Assembly (NCBI RefSeq): GCF_002217355.1
Contig: NZ_MUHA01000005.1
Span: 72,612-136,611, forward strand
Length of the DNA stretch: 64,000 bases
Direction of reading: 5' to 3'
DNA from: Flavobacterium oncorhynchi
GTDB lineage: Bacteria > Bacteroidota > Bacteroidia > Flavobacteriales > Flavobacteriaceae
Position numbers and translations under genes: made by a program
The notes under the pieces: model-generated
What the model saw: the letters and a program-made list of their open reading frames with translations, nothing else
What the model was told of the DNA's origin: nothing
Databases searched by the model: none
Part shown: piece by piece, positions 42,001 to 51,117 of the stretch
Layout of the letters: each line of letters begins with the position of its first letter
Numbering within the stretch: the first letter of the stretch is position 1

Positions 42001-43071
42001 ATGAAAAAAGTATTTTACATTTTAGCCGCGACGTTAACGAGTTCTTTTGCTTTTGCGCAAGATGATGAAACGAAAACTTCGCCGGCAACAACTTGGGGAG
42101 GGTCTGCAGATGCTTACTATAAATATGATTTTTCGAAACAAATGAACGGATTAACGAGCTTTACCAACTCACAGGATTCGTTTGAATTAGGAATGGCGTC
42201 GATAGAGGCGGGGCATACATTTGGAAAAGCTTCTGTTTTTGTAGACTTAGGATTTGGAAAAAGAGCAGGAGAGTTCTCCTATAACGAAACAACTGATAAA
42301 GATATAACAGCAAAATTTTTGATAAAACAATTGTTTTTTACCTATCAAATCACAGATAAATTTAAAGTCGTAGCAGGTAGTTTTGGAACTCATATTGGAT
42401 ACGAAGTTTTAGATGCTGTCGATAATAAAAACTACAGTATGTCTTATGCTTTTTCTTATGGTCCATTTTTTAATACTGGTGTAAAAGCACAATATACTTC
42501 AGGAAAGTTTACAGCGATGTTTGGTATCACAAATCCTACTGATTTTAAATCGGCTATGGATGCGGGTTCTACTCAAAAAACATATATAGGTCAATTAGGA
42601 TATATTGGCGAAACGGGAAGTGCTTATTTAAATTTCACTTCAGGGAGCAGTAATCCATCTTCTTTAGAGAATAAAACGCAGTTTGATTTTGTTGCGTCAA
42701 AAACAATAAGCGACAGCTTTGGACTTGGATTTAATGCAACTTATGCTAAAACTAAAAATGATATTTCAAGTGTAGATGATGGTGAGTGGTTTTCTTTAGT
42801 AGGTTATGCAAACTATGCATTTTCTCCATCATTACTTTTAGCTTATAGAATGGAATATTTTGATGCAAAAAGTGCCGCTCCAAGTTTAGGAACTCTTACT
42901 GGATCAAATGTTTTTGCTAATACAGCTTCTTTAAATTATAAAGTTGGAAAACTGACTATTATTCCAGAGATAAGATACGATGCCGCATCAGAGGACATCT
43001 TTTTAGATAAAGATGCTGCTCCAACCGGCGGATCATTCTATGCTCTTCTGGCTACAACATACTCTTTCTAG
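42001..43071 (+). CDS. Outer membrane beta-barrel porin, BBP2/OmpL-like
   Basis: The 356-residue protein has a signal peptide (ending ...SSFAFAQ near residue 19) and a full beta-barrel. Alternating strands and turns are visible (GGSADAYYKYDFSKQMNGL, SFGTHIGYEVLDAVDNKNYS, TGVKAQYTSGKFTAMFGITN), and the C terminus ends in Phe after an aromatic pattern (YALLATTYSF), as outer membrane proteins need for insertion. It fits the putative beta-barrel porin-2 group (DUF1597), often near ammonium or organic-substrate uptake genes. A T-rich hairpin terminator follows. Confidence 0.85.
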   Translation: MKKVFYILAATLTSSFAFAQDDETKTSPATTWGGSADAYYKYDFSKQMNGLTSFTNSQDSFELGMASIEAGHTFGKASVFVDLGFGKRAGEFSYNETTDKDITAKFLIKQLFFTYQITDKFKVVAGSFGTHIGYEVLDAVDNKNYSMSYAFSYGPFFNTGVKAQYTSGKFTAMFGITNPTDFKSAMDAGSTQKTYIGQLGYIGETGSAYLNFTSGSSNPSSLENKTQFDFVASKTISDSFGLGFNATYAKTKNDISSVDDGEWFSLVGYANYAFSPSLLLAYRMEYFDAKSAAPSLGTLTGSNVFANTASLNYKVGKLTIIPEIRYDAASEDIFLDKDAAPTGGSFYALLATTYSF

Positions 43072-43103
43072 AGATAAAGATTGATATTTTTTTTTTTTTT
43101 TGG

Positions 43104-43142
43104 AGCTGTCGAAACACATTAATGTTTTGGCAGCTTTTTTAT
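43104..43142 (+). terminator. Terminator after the porin
   Basis: AGCTGTC and GGCAGCT pair (one G-U), followed by a T run. Confidence 0.85.
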
Positions 43143-43337
43143 TTGAACGTCTTGCTCTTTTGCTGCAGATAAAAAAAGACTTACTCGCTTTATTTGGTGT
43201 TTTTACCGTAGTATTTTAGTTATAGGTAATTAAGGAAATACCATAGTGTGAGGATTTCTAATCTGTATTTAAACAGGTTTTTTAAGTTTTCATAATTGGT
43301 GTTTGCACTAGCAGATTTTGGGAACGAAAAGGAACAA

Positions 43338-43375
43338 AAAAAGCGCATTTCTAAAATTGTAGAAATGCGCTTTTT
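43338..43375. terminator. Terminator after the amidase gene
   Basis: AAAAAGCGCATTTCT and AGAAATGCGCTTTTT form 15 base pairs around an 8-nt loop, with A/T runs on both sides. Confidence 0.9.
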
Positions 43376-43393
43376 GTATTTTGTGAATACTAT

Positions 43394-44299
43394 TTATTGA
43401 ACTTGTTTTTTATAAATCGAATAAATAGTGTCTATTGTTTTTCGGTCTAAAGTGGCAGTCACATCAGTTTGAATGTAATGTAGTTTAAACGCCATAATAG
43501 CTGCCGAAAGATTTTTAGTGTTATATCCTATTATTCTAAGCGCAGGCTCTATTTTAAAGTCAAAAGGAGCTTCTTCTAATACAACATCCGGCCAAATTCC
43601 AAAACCTTTTTCGGCTAAAGTTTTCCAAGGAAACAAAGCGCTTGGGTCTTGTTTTCTGCCAGGAGCAATATCTGCATGTCCTAATATGTTTTGAGTTGGA
43701 ATATTGTAATCTTTTTTAAGCTTGGTTAAAAGAGCAACTAAGCTGCTAATTTGAGCTTCAGTAAAAGGTTTGAATCCATTGTTGTCAAGTTCAATCCCGA
43801 TAGAAGTTGAATTCAAATCAGTATTTTTTCCCCAAGTTGCATTTCCTGCGTGCCAAGCTCTTAGATAATCGTTTAGCATTTGAACTACTTTTCCGTTTTC
43901 AGAAATGATATAGTGCGCGCTGACTTGCGTTTTAACTTTAGTAAAAGTATTAATCGTTTGCTGAAGTGAATCTTGAGCAGTGTGATGAATAATAATAAAG
44001 CTTGGTTTTCTTAAGTTAAAGTTTACCGTGCCAACCCATTCTGTATTTATTCCATTTTGTAAAGCCGTAGATCCTGTTTTTGATAAAGTATCTTTAATAA
44101 TGCCTAGTTGAGCAGCATAAGAGGTATCAATAATTACTGGAGTTATTGGCGGAATAGATTGAGGTTCTTTGCTTGTAATTTGATTCTCCAGGGTTTTAAG
44201 CTGTTGATCATAAGCTTTTTCGGTATTCTTGTAAGGATTTGTTGAGCAAGAAGTAATTATAATTGCTAAAAATAGATAACAAAAATGTTTTTTTGCCAT
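43394..44299 (-). CDS. N-acetylmuramoyl-L-alanine amidase lipoprotein
   Basis: The 301-residue lipoprotein (lipobox ITSC near residue 18) has an Amidase_2 domain, which cuts between muramic acid and the stem peptide. Zinc ligands and the active site are in FIIIHHTAQDSLQQ near 102 and GHADIAPGRKQDPSALFPW near 208, with STSIGIELDNNGFKPFTEAQ between them. The C-terminal 60 residues are a separate module (LRIIGYNTKNLSAAIMAFKLH) resembling a peptidoglycan-binding domain. It is the third peptidoglycan-active protein of the window. Confidence 0.92.
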   Translation of the reverse strand: MAKKHFCYLFLAIIITSCSTNPYKNTEKAYDQQLKTLENQITSKEPQSIPPITPVIIDTSYAAQLGIIKDTLSKTGSTALQNGINTEWVGTVNFNLRKPSFIIIHHTAQDSLQQTINTFTKVKTQVSAHYIISENGKVVQMLNDYLRAWHAGNATWGKNTDLNSTSIGIELDNNGFKPFTEAQISSLVALLTKLKKDYNIPTQNILGHADIAPGRKQDPSALFPWKTLAEKGFGIWPDVVLEEAPFDFKIEPALRIIGYNTKNLSAAIMAFKLHYIQTDVTATLDRKTIDTIYSIYKKQVQ

Positions 44300-44332
44300 G
44301 GTTAGTTACATTTTAGGATGAAGTTTGAGCAA

Positions 44333-44887
44333 TTATTCTTGCGCTTTTTCTATAGGTTTTTCTTCTTCTTTTTCTTTGTTATCTTTTGAGTCTTTTTTCT
44401 TTTTTGATTTAGAAGGTTTTTTGATTTCTTTAAAGTTCTCCATGAAAGTTGTGTACTTTGTAACTTGATCAGGATTTAAAAAAGCACCTATTTTTTTATT
44501 TGTACTTTCTCTTAGAGCTTTTATTTGTTCAATTTTTACTTCTTGACTGCTGCTTTCGTTTTTTAAAAGAATGCCTTGTTCTCTCATACTGTCTGCCAAA
44601 ACATTTGTTATTGCAATTACCTGCAATTCATCTAAGTTAACAGCTGGTTTCATTTGTTCAACAATTAATGAAGCAGTTTCTTCTACAGGAACTTCTTTAG
44701 GTTTGCTTGGCGTGCTTTGTGGTCCTTGCATCATACTTCTATCCATGCCCATACCGCCGCCTCGTCCGTAACCATTTCCATAACCGTTTCCGTAACCATT
44801 TCCATAACCGTTTCCGTATTGAGCTGAAACAGAGTTGAAGCAGAATATGGTGAAAACCAAAAGAAATAAAGATTGTGTAGCTTTCAT
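44333..44887 (-). CDS. Secreted Gly/Tyr repeat protein with Spy/CpxP-like helices
   Basis: The 184-residue protein has a signal peptide (1-22, ending ...SVSAQ), then a low-complexity YGNGYGNGYGNG repeat of about 20 residues encoded by a 24-nt DNA repeat. Helical segments follow (ALRESTNKKIGAFLNPDQVTK, YTTFMENFKEIKK) resembling Spy/CpxP-like periplasmic proteins. The C terminus is Lys/Glu-rich. It sits between the amidase and rimO genes, 33 nt from the former. The function is unknown. Confidence 0.7.
   Translation of the reverse strand: MKATQSLFLLVFTIFCFNSVSAQYGNGYGNGYGNGYGNGYGRGGGMGMDRSMMQGPQSTPSKPKEVPVEETASLIVEQMKPAVNLDELQVIAITNVLADSMREQGILLKNESSSQEVKIEQIKALRESTNKKIGAFLNPDQVTKYTTFMENFKEIKKPSKSKKKKDSKDNKEKEEEKPIEKAQE
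44764..44819. repeat. In-gene 24-nt tandem repeat coding for YGNGYGNG
   Basis: About two copies of a 24-nt unit, itself made of two 12-nt halves differing by two bases, lie in the Gly/Tyr protein gene. They keep the reading frame, and copy-number change would alter repeat length without frameshift. Confidence 0.65.
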
Positions 44888-44929
44888 ATAAAAAGTTTTT
44901 ATCTAAAATTGATAGTTATTTAGGTAAAT

Positions 44930-46240
44930 TTAAGCAGGTTCTCCGTATAAATCAAATTCTGTAGCTTCAATTATGCGTATATTAACAAATTCTCCTGTTT
45001 TTACATAATGTTTAGATGCGTCTATTAAAACTTCATTGTCAACATCAGGGCTGTCAAATTCGGTTCTTCCTACAAAATGCGCACCTTCTTTTCTGTCGAT
45101 AATACATTTGTAAACTTGTCCTACTTTTTCTTGATTTAAATCCCATGAAATTTGAGATTGTAATTCCATAATTTCATTGGCTCTTGCTTGTTTCACGTCA
45201 TCTGGAACATTATCTTCGAGTAAGTAAGCATGTGTATTTTCTTCATGAGAATAAGCAAAACATCCCATTCTGTCAAACTTCATTTCCTGAACAAAATCTT
45301 TCAAAATTTCAAAATCCTCTTGAGTTTCACCTGGATATCCAACAATTAAAGTTGTTCTAATTGCCATTCCGGGAACTGCAGCGCGGAAATCTTTTAACAA
45401 TTGCGTTGTTTTAGCTTGTGTTGTACCACGACGCATTGATTTTAAAATAGAATCTGAAATATGCTGTAATGGAATATCAATGTAGTTACAAATTTTAGGT
45501 TCGCGTTTCATTAATTCCAAAACATCCATCGGGAAACCGGTAGGGTAAGCATAATGCAGACGAATCCATTCAATGCCTTCAACTTTCGCTAATTCTTCTA
45601 ATAATTCAGCAAGATTTCTCTTTTTATAAAGGTCTAAACCGTAATAGGTTAAGTCTTGAGCAATTAGTATTAATTCTTTAACGCCGTTTTTTGCTAAACC
45701 TTGTGCTTCTTTAACTAATTTTTCAATTGGTTGTGAAATATGCGATCCACGCATTAATGGAATTGCACAAAAACTGCAAGGTCTGTCGCAGCCTTCGGCA
45801 ATTTTTAAATAAGCATAATTTTTAGGCGTTGTCGTTAGTCTTTCGCCTAATAATTCATGTTTATAATCGGCTCCTAAAGCTTTTAACAGCTGAGGTAATT
45901 CAGTTGTGCCAAAGTATTGGTCTACATTGGGGATTTCTTTTTCTAAGTCTGGTCTATAGCGTTCAGATAAACATCCAGTTACAAAAACTTTATCAACTAA
46001 ACCTTTGTCTTTTTTGTCAGCATATTCCAAAATCATATTAACTGATTCTGCTTTTGCATTATCAATAAACCCGCAAGTGTTGATTACAATAATGTTTCCT
46101 TCGTCCTTAGTGGCTTCATGAGTAACTTCTTTGCCGTTTGCACGAAGTTGTCCCATAAGCACTTCACTATCATATACATTTTTTGAACACCCAAGAGTGA
46201 TTACGTTAATTTTGTTCTTTTTTAAAGACTTGGTTCTCAT
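44930..46240 (-). CDS. rimO: Ribosomal protein S12 methylthiotransferase RimO
   Basis: RimO adds a methylthio group to Asp-89 of ribosomal protein S12 using two 4Fe-4S clusters and SAM. The 436-residue protein has the N-terminal MTTase domain with Cys ligands (INVITLGCSKNVYDSEVLMG, INTCGFIDNAKAES, VTGCLSERYRPDL). The radical SAM cluster is in EGCDRPCSFCAIPLMRGSH near 155, and a C-terminal TRAM domain follows. All six Cys are present. It has a TAnnTTTG box upstream. Confidence 0.97.
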   Translation of the reverse strand: MRTKSLKKNKINVITLGCSKNVYDSEVLMGQLRANGKEVTHEATKDEGNIIVINTCGFIDNAKAESVNMILEYADKKDKGLVDKVFVTGCLSERYRPDLEKEIPNVDQYFGTTELPQLLKALGADYKHELLGERLTTTPKNYAYLKIAEGCDRPCSFCAIPLMRGSHISQPIEKLVKEAQGLAKNGVKELILIAQDLTYYGLDLYKKRNLAELLEELAKVEGIEWIRLHYAYPTGFPMDVLELMKREPKICNYIDIPLQHISDSILKSMRRGTTQAKTTQLLKDFRAAVPGMAIRTTLIVGYPGETQEDFEILKDFVQEMKFDRMGCFAYSHEENTHAYLLEDNVPDDVKQARANEIMELQSQISWDLNQEKVGQVYKCIIDRKEGAHFVGRTEFDSPDVDNEVLIDASKHYVKTGEFVNIRIIEATEFDLYGEPA

Positions 46241-46259
46241 ACTTTTATAAATTGGAGTG

Positions 46260-46267
46260 CAAAATTA
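46260..46267 (-). promoter_or_regulatory. TAnnTTTG -7 box for rimO
   Basis: The minus strand reads TAATTTTG, 19 nt upstream of the ATG at 46240. Confidence 0.55.
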
Positions 46268-46383
46268 CACTTTTTTATTCAAACAGCACTTGTTTCGATT
46301 CTATTTAGGTGTTTTTTGTGATGTAAATTGTGTTGTTTGCTGTGTTTTTTTCGCCTCGAAACAAGCTTCTTTTTTTGGGAGTA

Positions 46384-46415
46384 AAAAAAAAATCCGTCAA
46401 GCAAGAACCTGACGG
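46384..46415 (-). terminator. Terminator after the FadL-like gene
   Basis: CCGTCA and TGACGG pair around a 10-nt loop and, on the minus strand, run into a long T tract. Confidence 0.9.
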
Positions 46416-46443
46416 AAGTTTTATCGTTTGTTTTTTCTTTAAA

Positions 46444-47949
46444 TTACAATTCAAATAATAAAGTCAATGTAACATTGTTGAGTTTTGATGTAATATTGGC
46501 ACCATCAGTAAAACCTTTGCTAAAGAAACCTTGGTTTGATTTTCTTTCAGCGTAAGAATAGGCTAAGTCTAATTTTGTACCTCCAAAATTATAACCTAAT
46601 CCTCCAGAATAACTGTTTAAATCTCCAATTGTAGTTTTGTTTTTATAAGGGCTTCCTTCGTATCTGTATCCGCCTCTTAAACTCAATTGGTTTATTTTGT
46701 ATTCTGCTCCAATTCTTAGTTCTCCATTATTAGTCAGCTGATTGCTGATGTCGTTATTTACACCTCTAAAACCTGGGTCGTTAGTAGGTTTGTATTTTGC
46801 GTTTCCGTAATCTTTAATAGCATAATCAACGCTGATTAAGCCTGATTTTCCAAATATATACGCTGCACTAAAAGTTGTTTTTCCAGGGGTTTGTAAAGTG
46901 TACGACTCGTAAACATTAATAATATTAGGGTTTATGTCTGCATATTTCTCAGGTCCATTTGCAGCTTGTGTAGTAGTGTGAAGGCTTTGAGAAACTTCGT
47001 CGTAAAGTTCGTACCAAGTGTTTGATTCGTAAGCTAGTCCAAGTCTGAAAGAGTCTGTTACTTTAGCAATTGCACCAAGTTGAAAAGAGAACCCATTTCC
47101 ATAAGTGTAAAGTTCGTTGTTAAAACGTAGATTAGAAATGGTTTCAGTAGGTTCTAATGGGTTTGAATTGTCTTCATAGAAACTGCTTGATCTTCTATAA
47201 TCAGTAATGTGGGCGTTTAAATTTGCTCCAAAATAAATACGATCTTTATATGAGGTTGAAATGTTAAAACTTAATTTGCTGTTATATCCTCTCGCGTAAA
47301 TTTCATTTTCGTGATAGTAGTTTCCGCCTGCAGGAACATTAGAAGTATATTGAGTGTTGTTTTTGTCTAGTGGATTTACTGGGTTTATGACAAAACCGTA
47401 GTATCCAAAATAGGCTTGCTGCTCATCATAAAACTGATTTTTATAAGGTATTCCAGTAATGTCTCCTAATGGGATTCCATTTGCATAAGTAAGGAAATAG
47501 TTGTCTATAGAATTGGTTGGATTTGTTCCAGCTGAGAAAACATTGTTGTTGAAATTATTGGTGTTTTCATAAGTGGCTCCAATTGCGATTTTTTTCCAAT
47601 TGTTGTTTGGATTTCGGTCATTAAAAACAAAGATGGCGCCTACTTGATTTAGGATGAATGAATTGTCTTTGTCTGAAGTTTGAGTTCCAAAGTAATTAGA
47701 GTTGTTTTTGATGTTCTGATTACTAAAAGTTACTCCCATTTGATTGTTTATGAAAATCGCAGATCCTGCAGGATTTACGCTAATTGAGGATAAATCCCCG
47801 CCTAAAGCTCCAAATGCTCCGCTCATTGCTCTAAATCTCGCCGTTCCTGTTAAGTTGTCTTGCGAAAAGCGTAAAGCATCAGAAACTTCCTGAGAATGTG
47901 AGATGCTGACAGTTAGTCCTGTAATTAATAGGAAGAGTATTTTTTTCAT
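46444..47949 (-). CDS. OmpP1/FadL/TodX-type outer membrane transport protein
   Basis: The 501-residue protein has a signal peptide (1-19, ...SISHSQ) and the N-terminal hatch and barrel pattern of FadL: DALRFSQDNLTGTARFRAMS, GAFGALGGDLSSISVNPAGS near residue 50, then long beta-strands ending YAERKSNQ and TLTLLFEL. These proteins admit hydrophobic compounds across the outer membrane, but the substrate is unknown. It lies downstream of the low-complexity lipoprotein gene, 48 nt away. Confidence 0.9.
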   Translation of the reverse strand: MKKILFLLITGLTVSISHSQEVSDALRFSQDNLTGTARFRAMSGAFGALGGDLSSISVNPAGSAIFINNQMGVTFSNQNIKNNSNYFGTQTSDKDNSFILNQVGAIFVFNDRNPNNNWKKIAIGATYENTNNFNNNVFSAGTNPTNSIDNYFLTYANGIPLGDITGIPYKNQFYDEQQAYFGYYGFVINPVNPLDKNNTQYTSNVPAGGNYYHENEIYARGYNSKLSFNISTSYKDRIYFGANLNAHITDYRRSSSFYEDNSNPLEPTETISNLRFNNELYTYGNGFSFQLGAIAKVTDSFRLGLAYESNTWYELYDEVSQSLHTTTQAANGPEKYADINPNIINVYESYTLQTPGKTTFSAAYIFGKSGLISVDYAIKDYGNAKYKPTNDPGFRGVNNDISNQLTNNGELRIGAEYKINQLSLRGGYRYEGSPYKNKTTIGDLNSYSGGLGYNFGGTKLDLAYSYAERKSNQGFFSKGFTDGANITSKLNNVTLTLLFEL

Positions 47950-47997
47950 TTTGGTATGTTTTTGTGTGATTTTAGATTGGTAAAAGGGGGAGGAGGG

Positions 47998-49002
47998 TTA
48001 TCTTCTTCCTCCTCCGCCTCCACCGTAAGATCTTCCGCCACCGCCACCGCCGCCAGACGATCTCATGCTTCCTCCGCCGCTGTTCATTGAACGTGATGGG
48101 CTAGGAGAGTAAGTTCTAGATGGGCTGCTATTGGTATTGTTGTAGCTTCTATTAGTTGTAGAGCTTGATCTTCTGTTTGAATAATCGTAGCTGTTACTTT
48201 GTCCTTGTGTCGTGCTTCTTCTGTTTGTGAACGTTGGGCTTGTTGTGTAGTTTCTGCCGTTTGCATTAGAACTTCTTCTGTAGTCAGAATAGCTGTTTGT
48301 TCTGTTAGTGTAGTTTCTATCTGTTGTATAGTTTCTGTTGCTATAGCTTCGGTTGTTGAAACTTCTGTCAGTGTAATTTCTGTTTGAAGAGTAGTTTCTT
48401 CCAGAGGTAAAATTTCTATTTGAGCTATAGTTTCTGCCGCTTCCATAATATGCTGCAGAACCTCGTCTTCCATAGTTATAAGAATAGTTTCCGTAATAAC
48501 CTGGTCCCCAGTATCCAGGGTAACCCCATCCAGGATAGCCCCATCCAGGTCCCCAGTATCCTGGGTAGCCCCAAGCGTAACCTGGGTATCCCCAGTATCC
48601 GCCGTAGTATGGATATCCAAAACCAAAACCAAATCCAAGTGACCATGTTGGGTTAGAATATACATTTACAGAAACTTCAGATGGGCTGCTTCCCCAAGCT
48701 GGATAAGCAGTTGATGCAACTTGTGTACTGTCGTTTTGAGAGTAGTTGCCGTAGCTGTCTACATCTGTAAAAATTTCTGTAGGCTGGTTGTCGTCTTGAA
48801 GAGATCTGAAATAATCTTTGTATTGGTTGTTTGCGTTAGATGTGTTTGTTTGAACGTATCTAGTAGTGGAATTACCATAGACTCCGTCATTATCATTATA
48901 AGATGTGTTTTGGTAAGAACCACACGATGCAAGCAGAAAACTCAATAGTCCAATTAAGTAAAAATGACTTGAGTTTTGACGTAGAGTAATATAAGTTTTC
49001 AT
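47998..49002 (-). CDS. Low-complexity lipoprotein rich in Tyr/Gly/Arg/Ser
   Basis: The 334-residue protein has a lipoprotein signal peptide with lipobox LLASC (Cys near residue 27). A Trp/Gly/Tyr/Pro-rich region follows (about 120-170, YPGYWGPGWGYPGW), then many RNYSSNRNFTSGRNYSS-type repeats (about 190-290), and a Gly-rich end with Ser/Arg (GGGGGGRSYGGGGGGRR). It may be an extracellular, intrinsically disordered, adhesive or cell-surface protein; function not known. A long alternative open frame on the same strand (48084-48665) is a by-product of the repeats. Confidence 0.8.
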   Translation of the reverse strand: MKTYITLRQNSSHFYLIGLLSFLLASCGSYQNTSYNDNDGVYGNSTTRYVQTNTSNANNQYKDYFRSLQDDNQPTEIFTDVDSYGNYSQNDSTQVASTAYPAWGSSPSEVSVNVYSNPTWSLGFGFGFGYPYYGGYWGYPGYAWGYPGYWGPGWGYPGWGYPGYWGPGYYGNYSYNYGRRGSAAYYGSGRNYSSNRNFTSGRNYSSNRNYTDRSFNNRSYSNRNYTTDRNYTNRTNSYSDYRRSSNANGRNYTTSPTFTNRRSTTQGQSNSYDYSNRRSSSTTNRSYNNTNSSPSRTYSPSPSRSMNSGGGSMRSSGGGGGGGRSYGGGGGGRR

Positions 49003-49032
49003 ATCTGTGGTGTTTTTTATTGTTGCACATTA

Positions 49033-49040
49033 CAAAAATA
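49033..49040 (-). promoter_or_regulatory. TAnnTTTG -7 box for the low-complexity lipoprotein
   Basis: The minus strand reads TATTTTTG, 30 nt upstream of the ATG at 49002. Confidence 0.55.
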
Positions 49041-49103
49041 GTTAGTTTTGTCAAACTATTTAGTTAAAATAATTAAAACAAAATTTGTGCCAAACTATAT
49101 AAT

Positions 49104-50582
49104 ATGAGTAAGAACCTCACTACAAGATCAGAAGATTATTCGAAATGGTATAACGAGCTGGTTGTGAAAGCGGATCTAGCTGAAAATTCAGGAGTTAGAG
49201 GCTGTATGGTAATTAAGCCGTATGGTTATGCGATTTGGGAAAAAATGCAGGCTGAGTTAGATCGAATGTTTAAAGAGACAGGACATCAAAATGCTTACTT
49301 TCCTTTGTTTGTTCCAAAAAGCATGTTTGAGGCTGAGGAAAAAAATGCGGAAGGATTTGCGAAAGAATGTGCTATTGTTACGCACTATAGATTAAAGAAT
49401 GATCCTGATAAGCCAGGTAAATTAATGGTTGATCCAAATGCTAAACTGGAGGAAGAACTTATTGTTCGTCCTACAAGTGAAGCAATTATTTGGTCTACAT
49501 ATAAAGGATGGGTGCAATCTTATAGAGATTTACCATTGTTAATTAATCAGTGGGCAAATGTAGTTCGATGGGAAATGCGTACGCGTTTGTTTTTAAGAAC
49601 TGCTGAATTTTTGTGGCAGGAAGGGCATACCGCTCATGCAACAAAACAAGAAGCTTTGGAAGAATCTGAGAAAATGATGAACGTTTATGCTGATTTTGCT
49701 GAGAACTTCATGGCGATTCCAGTTGTAAAAGGTTTTAAAACCGAAACAGAGCGTTTTGCAGGTGCTGATGAAACGTATTGCATTGAAGCATTAATGCAGG
49801 ATGGAAAAGCTTTGCAAGCTGGGACGTCTCACTTTTTGGGGCAAAACTTTGCAAAAGCCTTTGATGTGAAGTTTGCAAATGCTGAAGGAAAGCAAGAGCA
49901 TGTGTGGGGAACTTCTTGGGGGGTTTCTACTCGTTTGATGGGGGCTTTGGTTATGACACATTCAGATGATCAAGGATTAGTGCTTCCTCCTAATTTAGCG
50001 CCAATACAAGTGGTGATTGTTCCAATTCATAAAACAGATGAGCAATTGGCTCAAATTACAACAGCTGTTAATGAATTAACTGCTAAACTGAGAAAGCTTA
50101 AGATTTCTGTGAAATATGATGACAGAACAACTCAAAAACCTGGATTTAAATTTGCAGAGTGGGAGTTGAAAGGTGTTCCGGTAAGAATTGCAGTTGGTCC
50201 TAAAGATTTAGAAAACGGAACATTTGAAGTTGCCAGACGTGATACTTTGACAAAAGAGGTTGTTTCTGCTGAGGGAATTGTAAATTATGTAAATGATTTG
50301 TTAGAACAGATTCAAATGGATTTATTTAACAAAGCATTAGAGTATCGTAATACACATGTTACGGAAGTAAATAGTTTTGAGGAATTTAAAGAAGTTTTAG
50401 AAGGAAAAGGTGGGTTTATTTCTGCTCATTGGGATGGTACTGCTGCGACTGAAGAGAAGATAAAAGATTTGACAAAAGCGACTATTCGTTGCATTCCTTT
50501 AGATGCTGTTGAAGAGGCTGGAGCCTGTGTGTTTACTGGGAATCCATCTTCAAAAAGAGTGCTTTTTGCTAAGGCATATTAA
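49104..50582 (+). CDS. proS: Prolyl-tRNA synthetase (short type)
   Basis: ProS charges tRNA-Pro with proline. The 492-residue protein is of the archaeal/eukaryote-like (ProS type 3) form, without an editing insert. Motif 2 is in [20 protein letters not shown] near residue 155, motif 3 is [20 protein letters not shown] near 270, and the C-terminal anticodon-binding domain runs from about 300 ([15 protein letters not shown]). The C-terminal zinc-domain-like tail contains [18 protein letters not shown]. It diverges from the lipoprotein gene, and the tRNA cluster follows. Confidence 0.96.
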   Translation: MSKNLTTRSEDYSKWYNELVVKADLAENSGVRGCMVIKPYGYAIWEKMQAELDRMFKETGHQNAYFPLFVPKSMFEAEEKNAEGFAKECAIVTHYRLKNDPDKPGKLMVDPNAKLEEELIVRPTSEAIIWSTYKGWVQSYRDLPLLINQWANVVRWEMRTRLFLRTAEFLWQEGHTAHATKQEALEESEKMMNVYADFAENFMAIPVVKGFKTETERFAGADETYCIEALMQDGKALQAGTSHFLGQNFAKAFDVKFANAEGKQEHVWGTSWGVSTRLMGALVMTHSDDQGLVLPPNLAPIQVVIVPIHKTDEQLAQITTAVNELTAKLRKLKISVKYDDRTTQKPGFKFAEWELKGVPVRIAVGPKDLENGTFEVARRDTLTKEVVSAEGIVNYVNDLLEQIQMDLFNKALEYRNTHVTEVNSFEEFKEVLEGKGGFISAHWDGTAATEEKIKDLTKATIRCIPLDAVEEAGACVFTGNPSSKRVLFAKAY

Positions 50583-50632
50583 AAAAAAATAAAAATTTTT
50601 GCATCAGCTATTGTACAGCTAAAAAATAGATG

Positions 50633-50640
50633 TATCTTTG
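50633..50640 (+). promoter_or_regulatory. Promoter for the tRNA-Glu cluster
   Basis: TTG at 50611-50613 and TATCTTTG give TTG-N19-TATCTTTG, the best consensus promoter in the window, about 22 nt before the first tRNA. Confidence 0.75.
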
Positions 50641-50662
50641 CATCCGCATTAGAGAAATACAT

Positions 50663-50734
50663 GGTCCGTTCGTCTATCGGTTAGGACGCCAGGTTTTCAT
50701 CCTGGTAAGGGGGGTTCGATTCCCCCACGGACTA
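50663..50734 (+). tRNA. tRNA-Glu (anticodon TTC), copy 1
   Basis: The 72-nt gene folds as a full cloverleaf: acceptor GGTCCGT/ACGGACT, D-arm GTCTATCGGTTAGGAC, anticodon stem CCAGG/CCTGG with loop TTTTCAT (anticodon TTC), and T-arm GGGGGTTCGATTCCCCC. CCA is not encoded. Identical to copy 2. Confidence 0.97.
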
Positions 50735-50773
50735 CTTTTTTTTCTGCGAATAAGTTATTTAACTTGATGTATT

Positions 50774-50845
50774 GGTCCGTTCGTCTATCGGTTAGGACGC
50801 CAGGTTTTCATCCTGGTAAGGGGGGTTCGATTCCCCCACGGACTA
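50774..50845 (+). tRNA. tRNA-Glu (anticodon TTC), copy 2
   Basis: An identical 72-nt copy 39 nt downstream of copy 1, with the same cloverleaf and anticodon TTC. CCA is not encoded. Confidence 0.97.
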
Positions 50846-50889
50846 CAAATTCAATTTTATATAAATTGAAGAAAACTTAGAGGAAAATT

Positions 50890-50961
50890 GGTCTGTTCGT
50901 CTAGGGGTTAGGACTCCAGGCTTTCGTCCTGGTAACAGGGGTTCGATTCCCTTACAGACTA
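50890..50961 (+). tRNA. tRNA-Glu (anticodon TTC), divergent copy 3
   Basis: The cloverleaf is intact: acceptor GGTCTGT/ACAGACT, with a compensatory change relative to copies 1 and 2. The anticodon stem is CCAGG/CCTGG with loop CTTTCGT (anticodon TTC), so position 32 is C and position 37 is G instead of T and A. The D-loop (GTCTAGGGGTTAGGAC), variable region and T-stem also differ. Confidence 0.93.
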
Positions 50962-51117
50962 CAAAAATTAGTTGTGAATAAGTTTTGTAAAATGAAAATT
51001 GGTGTCTCGATTTTTGTTTTATTAGTTAAAACCAAAGTGATTGTTTTGCAATTGTGGGAGGTTTTTCTTTTTTAACTAGTACTTATAATAATTATTACAT
51101 CTAAAAATTAAAACAAA

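Larger units (their letters stand above)
43072..43393. other. Intergenic region with two terminators
   Basis: About 320 nt between the porin and the amidase. It holds the porin terminator at 43104-43142 and a second hairpin at 43338-43375 for the amidase on the minus strand. In between I see only A/T-rich sequence with no coding signal. Confidence 0.6.

Noticed and set aside
48084..48665. 193-codon open frame on the same strand as the low-complexity lipoprotein
   Set aside because: It is a second frame through the repeats of the lipoprotein gene, without a signal or family match.
50583..50662. Possible additional small RNA before the tRNA cluster
   Set aside because: The region contains only an A run and the tRNA promoter; no stable structure is visible.
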